Source: Aquibacillus kalidii (GTDB lineage: Bacteria > Bacillota > Bacilli > Bacillales > Amphibacillaceae). From it: DNA of 64,000 bases. The stretch lies in NCBI RefSeq assembly GCF_014280935.1, contig NZ_JACLZI010000032.1, positions 85,137 through 149,136 of the forward strand. The letters are read 5' to 3'. Within the stretch, counting starts at the first letter, position 1. Every line of letters starts with the position of its first letter. Shown piece by piece: positions 26,991 through 37,300 of this stretch. A program made the translations under genes and the position numbers. The notes under the pieces are model-generated. The model worked only from the letters and a program-made list of their open reading frames with translations, made no database searches and was not told the DNA's origin.

Positions 26991-27606
26991 CTATTCGGAA
27001 AAATCGAATAGTTCAAACCGAAGGAAAACGAGAAGTTGAGCGAGAGGTTTCCTTTTATAATCTTGAAATGATTATTGCCATTGGTTATCGAGTTCGGTCG
27101 CATAGAGGTACACAATTTCGTCAATGGGCAACAGAACGCTTAAATGAATATTTGGTAAAAGGCTTTACAAGGATGGTGATCGTCTAAAAGAAATGCGTAA
27201 CTTTGGACAAGATTATTTTGATGAATTACTTGAACGTATTCGAGATATTCGTGCTTCGGAAAAAAGGTTTTATCTAAAGATTACATATATATATGCTACC
27301 GCAGTTGATTATGACCCTCAAGCAGAACAGTCACAGGAATTTTTTGCAACGGTACAAAATAAATTGCACTTTGCCATACATGGTCATACAGCATCAGAAT
27401 TTATTGAAAGTCGAGAAGACGCTACAAAGGAGAACATGGGCTTAAAGTCATGGAAAGGCGATAAAGTACGCAAGCAAGACGTAAGGGTTGCAAAAAACTA
27501 CTTAAATGAAAAAGAAATGAAGCAACTTAATCGTATTGTAACGATGTACCTTGACTACGCCGAAGATTAAGCAGAACGGAATCAACTGATGAATAAAGGT
27601 ATTTAA
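26978..27606 (+). pseudogene. RhuM-family gene remnant
   Basis: The first piece (ATIRKNRIVQTEGKREVE, RVRSHRGTQFRQWATERLNE) and the second (YFDELLERIRDIRASEKRF, YDPQAEQSQEFFATVQNK, KDVRVAKNYLNEKEMKQL) are consecutive parts of the RhuM family, found on pathogenicity and defence islands. They lie in different frames separated at about 27170-27190. The N-terminal third is missing, and a TAA interrupts the end (AED-stop-AERNQLM). RhuM proteins are of unknown biochemical activity. Confidence 0.85.
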
Positions 27607-28450
27607 AGTTTAACTAGAAGGAGTAGAAAATACATTTTTCTAGCCTAGTTGATAAAATAGAGAACTCATCATGTATAAATGAGTACTCTATTTTTATTAA
27701 TAGTTCTCATTATATAAATCTTTAATTAAGACTTCTTCTATTTTATCTTTGTAGTGTATAGTTATTTTATCTTTTCTTTTATTTTGTATTTTTTTCCATT
27801 ATCAAGCGATAAGGTGTTTTCATCTACAAAAGTGTAGGTATAACTACTCCCATCTTGTAATATTTTCGCAGGAGTAGAGAAATCGTTTCTTTTTTCATAT
27901 ACAAATATAGAAAGAATATCCCCCCATTAGACATTACTGCCCTCCCTTTGTTATCGGACTTATATAGAACTGCGCTTACAACACAATATTTTGGTGATAT
28001 TAATTTTGGTTTTTTTTATGATAAATCACCTATTTAATAGTCCGATCATATATATATCCAGATTTCTTAGGTTTCGTTACAACTTTTTTATTTTATCATC
28101 AAAAAATAATAAAATTTACAAATTTTTACACAACTTTATATAGTATACAGTCAAGAGGAATAAAAAGATATTGGTTTAATTTTTGGTAGAGGTGATAAGA
28201 TGTAATAGTCAAAAGATGATTTGATAGTTAAGAAGACACAATGAAAAAAGTTATTTATTAGTTAATCTATAAGTAACCGTACCACTGTGATAGTAAATCC
28301 TAAGTTGAATTTATCAACTGCACACGTATTAAGTATGCTGTGGAAGGTGAATTCCTATAATAATGGCAACCAAAGTTTTCTACAAAATTGCTAACTATAT
28401 TGAAAAAGTTCAAAATTAAGGTGAATAAAATAAATGCGAAGAGGTGTGAG
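27607..28450. other. Gene-poor stretch with a decayed minus-strand fragment
   Basis: About 840 AT-rich bases with no complete gene. On the minus strand, 27762-27935 contains a coding-like run (KRNDFSTPAKILQDGSSYT, then FVDENTLSLDNGKKYKI, stop at 27762) whose beginning is in another frame, so it appears to be the tail of a dead gene. The remainder shows only scattered stops. Confidence 0.5.
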
Positions 28451-28666
28451 ATGAGTAGATTTTCTCGAAGATTACTAGAAGAATGGATTAAAATCCCACG
28501 TTTCATTAGAATTTTTGTATTAAACCTTATAACGATATTCATATTCCTACATTTAGCAATTGCAGGATTGAAAGTACTATTCGAATTTACTATAGACCTT
28601 CCCGTTCTTATAGTTGCCATCATTTCTTCATTTCTTGTTATGATAGTTTTTAAAAAGAATAATTAG
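28451..28666 (+). CDS. Small membrane protein
   Basis: Seventy-one residues with a basic N-terminus (SRFSRRLLEEWIKIPRF) and two hydrophobic helices (about 23-42 and 46-67), ending KKNN. GAGGTG lies just before the ATG at 28451; a longer frame from 28388 has no such site. No family recognised. It may be a real small gene or a leftover in a decayed region. Confidence 0.5.
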   Translation: MSRFSRRLLEEWIKIPRFIRIFVLNLITIFIFLHLAIAGLKVLFEFTIDLPVLIVAIISSFLVMIVFKKNN

Positions 28667-28679
28667 ACTATCTTTCTAA

Positions 28680-28892
28680 TCAGGTTGCGAGTTATATTAT
28701 GCGAGTGATCTAGAACTAGATGGTATAGGGATGGCAGATAGGTTAATTAACCGCCACCCCAATCATGTTCATTTTCGGGAAATGGGTGTGGAGGATAAAG
28801 AAAATTCTCTATCGGAAAGAGTTTTATCTGAAAACGTTAAAATCTTAAAGAATGATGTTTTAATTGGAATAACTAAAGACGCGCCCTCTTGA
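28680..28892 (+). other. Orphan coding-like fragment
   Basis: An open run of 70 codons without a proper start: CELYYASDLELDGIGMADRL, HFREMGVEDKENSLSER, KNDVLIGITKDAPS, stop at 28890. The composition looks protein-coding and ends cleanly, so it is probably the C-terminal remnant of a gene I cannot name. Confidence 0.35.
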
Positions 28893-29041
28893 GAACATTT
28901 ACATCCTTTTGGAATATCGAACACTATGTCGAAGAAATACATATAACCTTTACAATTAACTCGTTTAAAATAAAAGCTTCTTTGATAATATGGGATAGAA
29001 ATATGTGTGAAAATAGGTACTTTAAAATGGAGGAATGGCAA

Positions 29042-29878
29042 ATGGCAAAGGTTACAGTGGGGCATGAAAATGGAATTGAGGTTGAGATTCACTACGAGGA
29101 TGTGGGGGTGGGCAGACCGGTTGTTTTGATTCATGGATGGCCGCTTAGTGGAAGATCATGGGAAAGGCAGGTACCTGCATTAGTGGAAGCCGGTTACCGA
29201 GTGATCACCTACGACCGCCGTGGGTTCGGTCAATCATCACAACCGTGGTCTGGTTACGACTACGATACACTAGCAGCAGACTTGAATAAATTAATCTTGC
29301 AATTGGACCTTCACGATGTGACGCTAGTAGGTTTTTCAATGGGGGGCGGAGAAGTTTCACGATATATCGGTACTTATGGAACAGAGCGTGTGTCAAAAGC
29401 GGTGTTAGCCGGTGCGATACCTCCGTTCTTGCACAAAACTCCTGATAATCCAGAGGGTGGTTTCGATGATGAAACTGTCCAAGGTTTTCTTGATGGGGTG
29501 AAGGCCGATCGATTGGCGTTCCTGGATGACTTCACAACGAACTTCTTCGCCTCGGGTGATCGAACAGATTTGGTTACCGAAGCTTTTCGTATCTATAATC
29601 GTGATATTGCAGCCTTCGCATCACCGAAAGGAACACTTGATTGCATCTCGGCATTTAGCTATACAGACTTTCGTTTAGACTTGAAGAAATTTAACTTGCC
29701 AACACTAATTCTTCATGGTGACGCCGATGCAATTGTACCAGTTGAAATTAGTGGTCAGAGGGCGCATGAGCAGATTCCAGGTAGCCAGTTAGTAATCATT
29801 AAAGATGGACCGCACGGATTTAACGCTACACATGCTGAACAATTTAACAATGAACTGGTGCAATTCCTAAATTCCTAA
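29042..29878 (+). CDS. Alpha/beta hydrolase, non-haem haloperoxidase type
   Basis: A 278-residue alpha/beta hydrolase of the cofactor-free chloroperoxidase/esterase group. Key elements are LIHGWPLSG (oxyanion region), the nucleophile elbow GFSMGG with S99, the acid in HGDADAIVP (probably D229) and H258 in DGPHGF. Members hydrolyse esters or form peracids; the natural substrate is unknown. Start 29042 has TGGAGGAATGG upstream; the longer frame from 28889 runs through non-coding-like sequence. Base composition is noticeably richer in G and C than the surroundings (third positions such as CGG, GCC, GTG), suggesting recent transfer. Confidence 0.88.
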   Translation: MAKVTVGHENGIEVEIHYEDVGVGRPVVLIHGWPLSGRSWERQVPALVEAGYRVITYDRRGFGQSSQPWSGYDYDTLAADLNKLILQLDLHDVTLVGFSMGGGEVSRYIGTYGTERVSKAVLAGAIPPFLHKTPDNPEGGFDDETVQGFLDGVKADRLAFLDDFTTNFFASGDRTDLVTEAFRIYNRDIAAFASPKGTLDCISAFSYTDFRLDLKKFNLPTLILHGDADAIVPVEISGQRAHEQIPGSQLVIIKDGPHGFNATHAEQFNNELVQFLNS

Positions 29879-30084
29879 TACGATGGAGGAACTGCGTTTT
29901 TCAAACAACGAATACATGACTATCCAAAATAAGTAAACTTCTTCTAATGAAAGAAATCGCTCATGTAAATTCATCTATGTAAACAATAGCCTCTTTTTAA
30001 AGCTCCTAGATTTCTCATAAAGTAAAAAAACGAATTTCCTATTATTTACTGGTACATACAATAGGAAATCAGTATCTTAATTTG

Positions 30085-30116
30085 ATCCACGTCTTTGAAT
30101 AGGCGTGGATTTTCTA
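30085..30116 (+). terminator. Stem-loop terminator
   Basis: Arms ATCCACG and CGTGGAT are followed by TTTTC. It lies about 200 bases past the hydrolase. The rest of 29879-30310 shows another weak inverted repeat (TTTCCTATT near 30032 and AATAGGAAA near 30059) and no gene. Confidence 0.65.
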
Positions 30117-30310
30117 TATAGCAATTTTTCAGGTTCCTAGAAAAGAATAACGATGTTTAATCGTCGACGAAATTAACTGATCTAGTAATGATGTTTAATG
30201 GCTATTAAACTGCGGTAAACATAAAGTATAGCACCTAGGATTTAAGATTTTGTATTTTAATGAATGCTATCTACAGACTATTATTAAACCAGTATTTAGG
30301 GGGAAAGATC

Positions 30311-30664
30311 ATGCTTTTCATTAAGACTAATGATATGCCAAAGGTAATAGAGGTAGAAATAGGAGGAAAAGTATCAGAATCGGATATTGAGGAATTTAAA
30401 AAATATTTCAAACAGAAGGAAAAAGAATATGATGTTTTAAATGTGATGATTACTGTTAACAACTTGGAGTACTCTTTTGAAGGATTTATAGAAAATATTA
30501 AATTTGAAGCAAATCATTTAGATAAATTCAATAAGGTAGCTGTTATAAGTGACAAGAAATGGGTTGATGCTATCGGAAAACTTGCTGATCAGATACCAAA
30601 TATTCAAGTAGAAAACTTTAATCTAAATGAGAGAGAAGAGGCCCTTGATTGGGTCCGTGATTAA
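30311..30664 (+). CDS. SpoIIAA-like (STAS/SEC14 fold) protein
   Basis: A 117-residue cytoplasmic protein fitting the SpoIIAA-like family: alternating strands and helices with VIEVEIGGKVSESDIEEF, a central VMITVNNLEYSFEGF, and VAVISDKKWVDAIGKL. The family shares the fold of anti-sigma antagonists and lipid-binding SEC14 proteins, but its members have no fixed function. The phosphorylated serine of true SpoIIAA is not evident. GGGGGAAAG precedes ATG 30311. It stands alone and shares a bidirectional terminator with dbpA. Confidence 0.8.
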   Translation: MLFIKTNDMPKVIEVEIGGKVSESDIEEFKKYFKQKEKEYDVLNVMITVNNLEYSFEGFIENIKFEANHLDKFNKVAVISDKKWVDAIGKLADQIPNIQVENFNLNEREEALDWVRD

Positions 30665-30698
30665 TAGATTAAAACAATCCCATTAGAAATGATCATAA

Positions 30699-30730
30699 AA
30701 AAGACAACACCCAGATTAGGTGTTGTCTGC
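30699..30730. terminator. Bidirectional terminator between the SpoIIAA-like gene and dbpA
   Basis: Stem AAGACAACACC/GGTGTTGTCT with A-run before and T-containing sequence after lies between two convergent genes and can serve both. Confidence 0.8.
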
Positions 30731-30748
30731 CGTTTAACATAGGCACTT

Positions 30749-32194
30749 TTATTTAATCGCTTTGCTTACTTTTAGCTTCTTTCCTTTGATTGTCGCATTC
30801 TCTAAGGCTTGTATAACCAGTGAGCCCTTTCCATTTAGAATATCAACATATGACATCTGATCATGGATGGAAATTATACCGATGTCGTCTGCTGTGACAC
30901 CGGAGATTTTGGCAATCGTTCCAACAAAATCAACGGCACGAATTTTCTTCTTTTTGCCACCGTTGAAATGGAGTTTCATAATATCGTGATTGATTCGTGC
31001 TGTTTTATTATTCCTTATAATGCGCCTACTAGTAAGCTTCTCATCAAAACTGGCTTTTCCACTAGCGACTTCATGGTGCTTGGGAGCTTCCATAATTGGT
31101 ATCTCAAAGCCGATATATCTTTCAATTGCTTTTATGAATTTATCTTCAAAAGGTGTCGCAAATGTAATCGCCTTTCCTTTATTTCCAGCACGGCCGGTTC
31201 TCCCAGTTCGGTGCACATAGCTCTCTTTTTCCATTGGAACGTCATAGTTGATCACAAGTGTTACGTTATCAACATCAATACCTCTGGCAGCTACATCAGT
31301 GGCGACTAGGTAACGAAAGTTCCCCAATTTAAATCCTTCCATAACAGCAAAGCGGTCTTCTTGTTCTAATCCCCCATGAAGCCTTTCGCAAGGATATCCA
31401 GCTTCATTCAGTTCTTGATACACGTTATCCACATTTTCTTTGGTGCGGCAGAAGATTAGACAACTGTCTGGGTTTTCAACAACCGTGACGTCTTGAAGGA
31501 GTGAAATTTTATTTTCCTCTTTCACTTCCATTAAAAAATGTTCTATCGTATCGGACGTTACCCCAGTTGATTCTATCTCAATATGGACAGGATCTTTCAT
31601 ATATTTGTGGCAAAGACTTTCAATATCTTTAGGCAAGGTCGCGGAAAAAACCATCGTTACTCTAGTTAACGGTAGCTCTTTAATGATCGCTTCCACTTCA
31701 TCGATGAAACCTCTATTAAGCATCTCATCGGCTTCGTCAATAACAAGATACTTTATTTGATCCAAAACTAAGGTTTCTCGATCAATGTGATCCATCACTC
31801 GTCCAGGCGTACCAACAACTACATGTGTTTTTTGTTTTAGTTCATCTTTTTGTTTCGAAAATGGTTCTTTTCCATAGACTGGCACTGCTTTAATGCGTTT
31901 AAACCTTCCGATATTCGTAATATCTTCACGAACTTGTACCGCAAGCTCCCTAGTTGGGGTAAGAATTAAGACCTGTGGTTTCTTTTCCTCCCACTCAATC
32001 AGATCGCAAATAGGAATACCAAAGGAGGCCGTCTTGCCACTTCCTGTTTGGGCTTTTACGACAAGGTCTTGCTTTTCTAATGCTAATGGAATGACTTTAC
32101 TTTGAACTTCTGTTGGAGTTTCGTACTTTAAAGCAGCTAGTGCTTTGTTTATTTCTTCGCTTACATGGTAATCGGCAAAACTACTTTTATTCAT
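30749..32194 (-). CDS. dbpA: DEAD-box RNA helicase DbpA (YxiN)
   Basis: ATP-dependent RNA helicase of 481 residues that acts on 23S rRNA hairpin 92 during large-subunit assembly. The core has the Q motif region, Walker [22 protein letters not shown], and HRTGRTGR. The C-terminal 80 residues ([16 protein letters not shown] to [10 protein letters not shown]) form the RRM-like domain that gives DbpA/YxiN its rRNA specificity, which sets it apart from other DEAD proteins. Length equals that of the bacillar protein. The upstream stretch 32195-32598 is AT-rich; I see no gene in it. Confidence 0.95.
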   Translation of the reverse strand: MNKSSFADYHVSEEINKALAALKYETPTEVQSKVIPLALEKQDLVVKAQTGSGKTASFGIPICDLIEWEEKKPQVLILTPTRELAVQVREDITNIGRFKRIKAVPVYGKEPFSKQKDELKQKTHVVVGTPGRVMDHIDRETLVLDQIKYLVIDEADEMLNRGFIDEVEAIIKELPLTRVTMVFSATLPKDIESLCHKYMKDPVHIEIESTGVTSDTIEHFLMEVKEENKISLLQDVTVVENPDSCLIFCRTKENVDNVYQELNEAGYPCERLHGGLEQEDRFAVMEGFKLGNFRYLVATDVAARGIDVDNVTLVINYDVPMEKESYVHRTGRTGRAGNKGKAITFATPFEDKFIKAIERYIGFEIPIMEAPKHHEVASGKASFDEKLTSRRIIRNNKTARINHDIMKLHFNGGKKKKIRAVDFVGTIAKISGVTADDIGIISIHDQMSYVDILNGKGSLVIQALENATIKGKKLKVSKAIK

Positions 32195-32598
32195 TAAATG
32201 ACCTCGTTTTTTGTTTTTTCAAGATATGTATAGAATTCTCCCCAATAAATATTATATGCATAATCTGGATAACGTTTATTATACTTGTAAAATGCGGAAA
32301 AGTTGGCCGATATTTAAAAATATATTGGATCTAAATTCATCATTGTCCTATGAAGCAATATCCATCCACATATAGTCCATCGATCCGTCTCAAAAATTTC
32401 AGACGAGACGCTATCTATAAAATAATATTAACATAAAGTAAACCCTATCTTATAAAGTATTAGTAATAAAAGATGGGGGTATCAGAAATGGCTTGTGTCT
32501 AAAATTGATGATAAAATAAATAAAGCGCTTAAATTAATTAAGCCAAGAGTTTTTTTGTTTAGTTTGTAAACTAGTTTCTAAGACATGGAGGTTTAGAG

Positions 32599-33354
32599 AT
32601 GAGTGATTATCAAAAAGAGATTGTGAAGATTAGACATCATGGGAGGGAAATTTATGGTGTTTCTTACATGCCCGACAGTAAGATAAAGAGTCCTATCGTA
32701 ATATTTAGCCATGGTTTTAATGGAACAAATGTAGATTTTGCAATGAATAGTGATTATTTAGCAAAAAAAGGTGTGGGTGCATTTTGTTTCGATTTTTGTG
32801 GTGGCTCTGTAAATTCAAAGAGTGACTTAAAAACTAATGAAATGACTATATTTACAGAAAAAGAAGATTTGTTAGCTGTTGTTGAAACTATAAAAAATTG
32901 GGAGAGTGTAGATCCTGATAATATCTTTTTATTTGGAGGGAGTCAGGGAGGATTAGTATCTGCATTAGTAGCGGATGAATGTATAAAGGGAATTAAAGGA
33001 CTCTTATTACTTTATCCTGCGCTTGGTATTGCAGATGACTGGAATAGAAGATTTCCAACACTTGAAGGTATTCCTGATACATATGAGCTGTGGGGAGTTC
33101 AATTGGGTAGAAAGTTTATTGAATCATTACATGGATATAATGTATTTGACCATATTGGAAAATTCAACAATAATGTTAGTATTTTTCATGGAGATCAGGA
33201 TGAAATTGTAGCACTTGATTATGGGAAAAAGGCTGGAGAGCTATATCCTCACGCAAAAGTGGAAATATTCCCTGGAGAAGGCCATGGTTTTTCAGAAGCA
33301 GGAAATAAAAGAGTGGCAGAGATGACATATGACTTTGTAAAAGTAAATATGTAA
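32599..33354 (+). CDS. Alpha/beta hydrolase, cinnamoyl-esterase-like
   Basis: A 251-residue cytoplasmic esterase-type hydrolase without signal peptide. Visible elements: oxyanion region FSHGFNGTNVDF, nucleophile GGSQGG (serine about 115), acid in HGDQDEIV and histidine in GEGHGF. The layout matches the small feruloyl/cinnamoyl esterases and related acyl hydrolases of Firmicutes. Such enzymes release phenolic acids from plant wall fragments, which would fit the arabinanase encoded next, but the substrate cannot be read from sequence. TGGAGG precedes ATG 32599. Confidence 0.8.
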   Translation: MSDYQKEIVKIRHHGREIYGVSYMPDSKIKSPIVIFSHGFNGTNVDFAMNSDYLAKKGVGAFCFDFCGGSVNSKSDLKTNEMTIFTEKEDLLAVVETIKNWESVDPDNIFLFGGSQGGLVSALVADECIKGIKGLLLLYPALGIADDWNRRFPTLEGIPDTYELWGVQLGRKFIESLHGYNVFDHIGKFNNNVSIFHGDQDEIVALDYGKKAGELYPHAKVEIFPGEGHGFSEAGNKRVAEMTYDFVKVNM

Positions 33355-34342
33355 CAGCCTGCATGTATTTCAACTTTAATTTAAAAGTGAAATATCCTGG
33401 ATGCCCTAAGCGTAAAAGGCTAAAAGAGTCCCTCCTAATGGTTATCTGTTGTAAAATTTTATATTTCTCATCGAACATGTTCTTGTTTAGTATGCTTGGA
33501 AGCGTAAACGTTATTCATCTTCCGTTTCTGGTTTAATAAATGTCACTAATAAAGGAGCGTTCCCCAATTGAGAACGCTCTCAATAAAAGTGTTATTTGTT
33601 TGTACAAAGGAACTCTAAAAAAGTGGAAAAATGGCCATATTCAAAACTATTCGATGATAGGAATCAACTACTAATCTATATAATTAAGAGAGTAGTTAAC
33701 ATTTTTACTTTTTTCTTAATAAACCAAACGTAAAAGAGCATTCTTTAATATTCCCCCTTTCTAACAAAAAACGGGCCTCGAATGGTTCTAGCTAATTTCG
33801 GTTTCTACCTGGCAAACTTAAAGTTCCTTACACCCCTCTCATAATTATTTTTAAGGAAACAAAGTGACAGTACCCAATATCTAAATAAGATCCATTACTA
33901 GCTATAAAAAACACCACATACGTACATGTATCATAATACCGAAGAAGTATTACATGCACACTAGTTTATAAATCCTCTTTTTTGTAATGTTTTATCACAT
34001 AAAGTACAAGTGAATAGTGATTTTTTCTAGATAATTGATTATTTATTATTGTGGAAGTTATAGATATATAGTAGTCTTAAAAAGAGTGAACTTATCTATA
34101 ACTTTTTGTTAAACGGAAGATTACTCATAAGTACATATTTTAGAATAGGGGGGATATATAATAGAATTTCAGCGTAATTAGAAAAACAAACACTGGTAAA
34201 CATTGGTTAAAAACATGTACGCACATTGAAAGGTGAAAATATATACTTTCCCTCATAATAATTCAATAAGGTATTTCATAATTAAGCTATCCTATCCATT
34301 TAAATGTATATTTAGAAACGATAGGAATTTTTGGGGAAGTAT
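33355..34342. other. Long intergenic region upstream of the arabinanase gene
   Basis: Nearly 1 kb without a supported gene. An inverted repeat (GAGCGTTC/GAACGCTC, 33555-33579) may end the esterase transcript, although it lacks a T-run. The right half holds the putative AraR site and, at its edge, the cre site; a weaker palindromic sequence ACATACGTACATGT at 33915-33928 could be a second AraR site. The rest is AT-rich. Confidence 0.5.
34213..34228. promoter_or_regulatory. Putative AraR operator
   Basis: The core TGTACGCACA (34216-34225) differs by one base from the AraR half-palindrome core TGTACGTACA. It lies about 150 bases before the arabinanase start. AraR represses arabinose and arabinan genes in bacilli until arabinose is present. 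The outer bases match poorly, so this is tentative. Confidence 0.45.
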
Positions 34343-34356
34343 TGTATGCGCTTTCA
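34343..34356. promoter_or_regulatory. cre site (CcpA operator)
   Basis: TGTATGCGCTTTCA matches the cre consensus TGWAANCGNTNWCA at all but one position. It sits 24 bases before the start codon, where bound CcpA would block transcription when preferred sugars are available. Confidence 0.6.
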
Positions 34357-34380
34357 ACGCGTGATAAAAAGGAGAAGGAA

Positions 34381-37300
34381 ATGATGAGGAGTATGATTAA
34401 AAAGTGTTCGATAATTTTTCTTATATTACTTTTATTATTCCCAAATTCATTATTTGGGGCAAACCAAGTAAATGCAGCAACTAGCACCTCTGAACCAATA
34501 GAATTTGATAGAGCTACTGTTCATGACCCCTCCATTATAAAAGCGAATAATGGTTCATATTACGTATTTGGTTCGCATATTGGAGCGGCAAAGTCAGAGG
34601 ATCTAATTAATTGGAATTCTATAGTCGAAAGTGAATATCAAACCCCTGAAAACAACCCTATATATGGCAACTTATCTGAAAACCTTGCTGAATCATTTGC
34701 ATGGGCTGGGGAAAATGACTCGGACAGCAAAGGTGGATATGCGGTTTGGGCGCCAGATGCTTTTTGGAATAGTGACTATGTTTGGGAGGATGGATCAACT
34801 GGTGCATATATGATGTACTATAGTGTTTCCTCCACCTATATTCGTTCAGCCATCGGTATAGCAGTATCAAAGGATATTGAAGGACCTTATGATTACCGTG
34901 ATACCATCATATACTCTGGATTTACGAACTATGAGGCTTATGATAGTAATAGTACGATAAATAAGCATTGGGAGAATACTAACATCCCAGATTTGATTGC
35001 TGACGGTGTTATTAAAGAGCCAAATCCAGATTGGTTTACGTCAAATGGAAATTATAAAAACTCACTTTATACAAATGCTATCGATCCGAATATTCTTTAT
35101 GATGAGAATGGGGACCTATTTATGACATATGGTTCGTGGTCCGGTGGTACGTATGTTTTACAGCTAAATAAAGAAACTGGTGTCCCAATCTATCCAGGTG
35201 AAGATGGACAGACAGCCGATGGTAGAATGATTGATAGATATTTTGGTACAAAGATTGCCGGTGGATACGGTAGATCCGGTGAGGCAACCTACGCCGTTTA
35301 TGATGAAGAGACAGGTTATTACTATTTGTATATTACGTACGGCGGTCTAGCATCTGATGGTGGTTATCAAATGAGACAATTTAGATCAGAAAACATTACA
35401 GGGCCTTATGTTGATGCATCTGGAAATGAAGCTGTTTATCCTGAGAGCTTTGATCTTGGTGTAGGGAACTATCCAGGAAATGATGATCATAAGGATATTG
35501 GTAATAAAATGATCGGTAACTTTTTATTTAAAAGAGATCTTGGTGAGGAAGGTACAGGAATAGGTACTGGCTACATGTCACCAGGTCATAACTCTTATTT
35601 AATTGATAAAGATCTAGGCAAAGAGTTTATTGTGACGCATACTCGTTTCCCACAACAAGGCGAATTTCACCAAGTGCGCGTACACCAAACATTTAAAAAT
35701 AGTGACAAATGGCCGGTTCCAACTCCTTATCATTATGCTGGCGAGACAATTGAAACCGTTTCCGAAGCAGATGTGTTAGGTGATTATAAGTATATTAATC
35801 ACGGTGAGGAAATAACTGGAGCATTAACAGAATCTACATGGGTGAAATTAAATGCAGACCACACTGTTTCTGGTTCAGTAACAGGGACATGGGAACTGTA
35901 TGATAATTATCGTGCTAAATTAACAGTGGATGGACAAGTCTATGATGGTGTGTTTATTCGTCAATATGACCCTACTTCAGAAAAATGGGTGATGACATTC
36001 AGTGCGATGTCAAATGATGGTGTTGTTATCTGGGGAAGTCACGTGGATAGTAGAACAGATCAAGTGGTAGTTGATGGTATCAAACAAGAACTAAGCGAAA
36101 CACTTCCAACTGAAGCAATCAAGGATATTAAATTGCCAACAGGTGCAACACAGGGAGCAAAGATTTCTTGGCAATCTTCTAACCCAGGAGTAATAAGTCA
36201 GGAAGGTAATGTGCAAAGACCGAAGTTTGGTTCTGAAGATGCAGTAGTAGAGTTAACGGCTACCATTACTTTGAATGAAATAACAGAAACAGTAACCGTA
36301 ACAGTCACTGTTCCAACTGAAGAACAAGGTCAACTCGTTGCGTATTATGACTTTAGTGAAGGTTTAATAGATCGCTCTGGTAACCAGAAAGAAGCAACAG
36401 TTACAGGTAACCGAATCAATAATACAGGTGGAGAAATTACCTTTGCTGACGGCGTAGTAGGGCAAGCGGCAAAATTTAATGGTGAATCTGGAATAAAACT
36501 TGCTAATGGGTTGATTTCTACAGATAAGTATTCTATATCTCTGTGGGTGAAGCCTGAAGTAATAACAAATTTCACAACTTCATTTTTCGGTGCAAGAACG
36601 GAGAATAACTGGATTAGCATTGTTCCTAAAACAGATTTTGCACAAACAATGGTATGGTCCAATAATAGTAATAATTGGTACGATGCAAAAACAGACATGA
36701 CTATTCCAACAGATAAGTGGTCACATCTAACGTTTACTGTTAATGATGGAGAAGCAATGTTCTACATCAATGGGCAGCAGAAATTCTCTGGCAGTAACTT
36801 CCCAGATATATTTACTTCATTAGATGCAGTCTTTGGTCTTGGTGTTAACTTCTGGGACACACCATTTAAAGGACTAATGGATGAGGTTCGCGTATATGAT
36901 GGCGTTGTACTTCCTGCTGAAGAAGTTCAGTCTTTATATGAAAATCCAGATGGTTTAACAGCAAATTACAGTTTTGAAGATAATCTAGAAGATGTAACGG
37001 GCAATAATAATGCAGGAAGTATTACTGGTGACAGAGTGGATAACACCGGTGGTACGATATCTTATCAAGAAGGGGTCAATGGTAAAGCAGCTGTGTTTAA
37101 TGGTCAATCAGGTGTCAAGTTACCGAATGGATTGATCTCAAGCAACGAATACTCTTTATCTGTATGGTTGAAACCAAAAGCCTTAACTCAATATACGACT
37201 ACCTTCTTTGGAAGTAAGGACACAAACAATTGGATAAGCCTAGTACCAAATGGTCCGGGTGAAGGTAATACTGTACTATGGTCTGGAAGTAGTACTTGGT

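Noticed and set aside
30863..31309. A 148-codon plus-strand frame inside dbpA
   Set aside because: It has no ribosome site and lies fully within conserved RNA helicase sequence on the minus strand.
33915..33928. Second AraR operator
   Set aside because: Only the central GTACAT-like part fits; the outer bases disagree with the known site, so it is mentioned but not listed as a feature.
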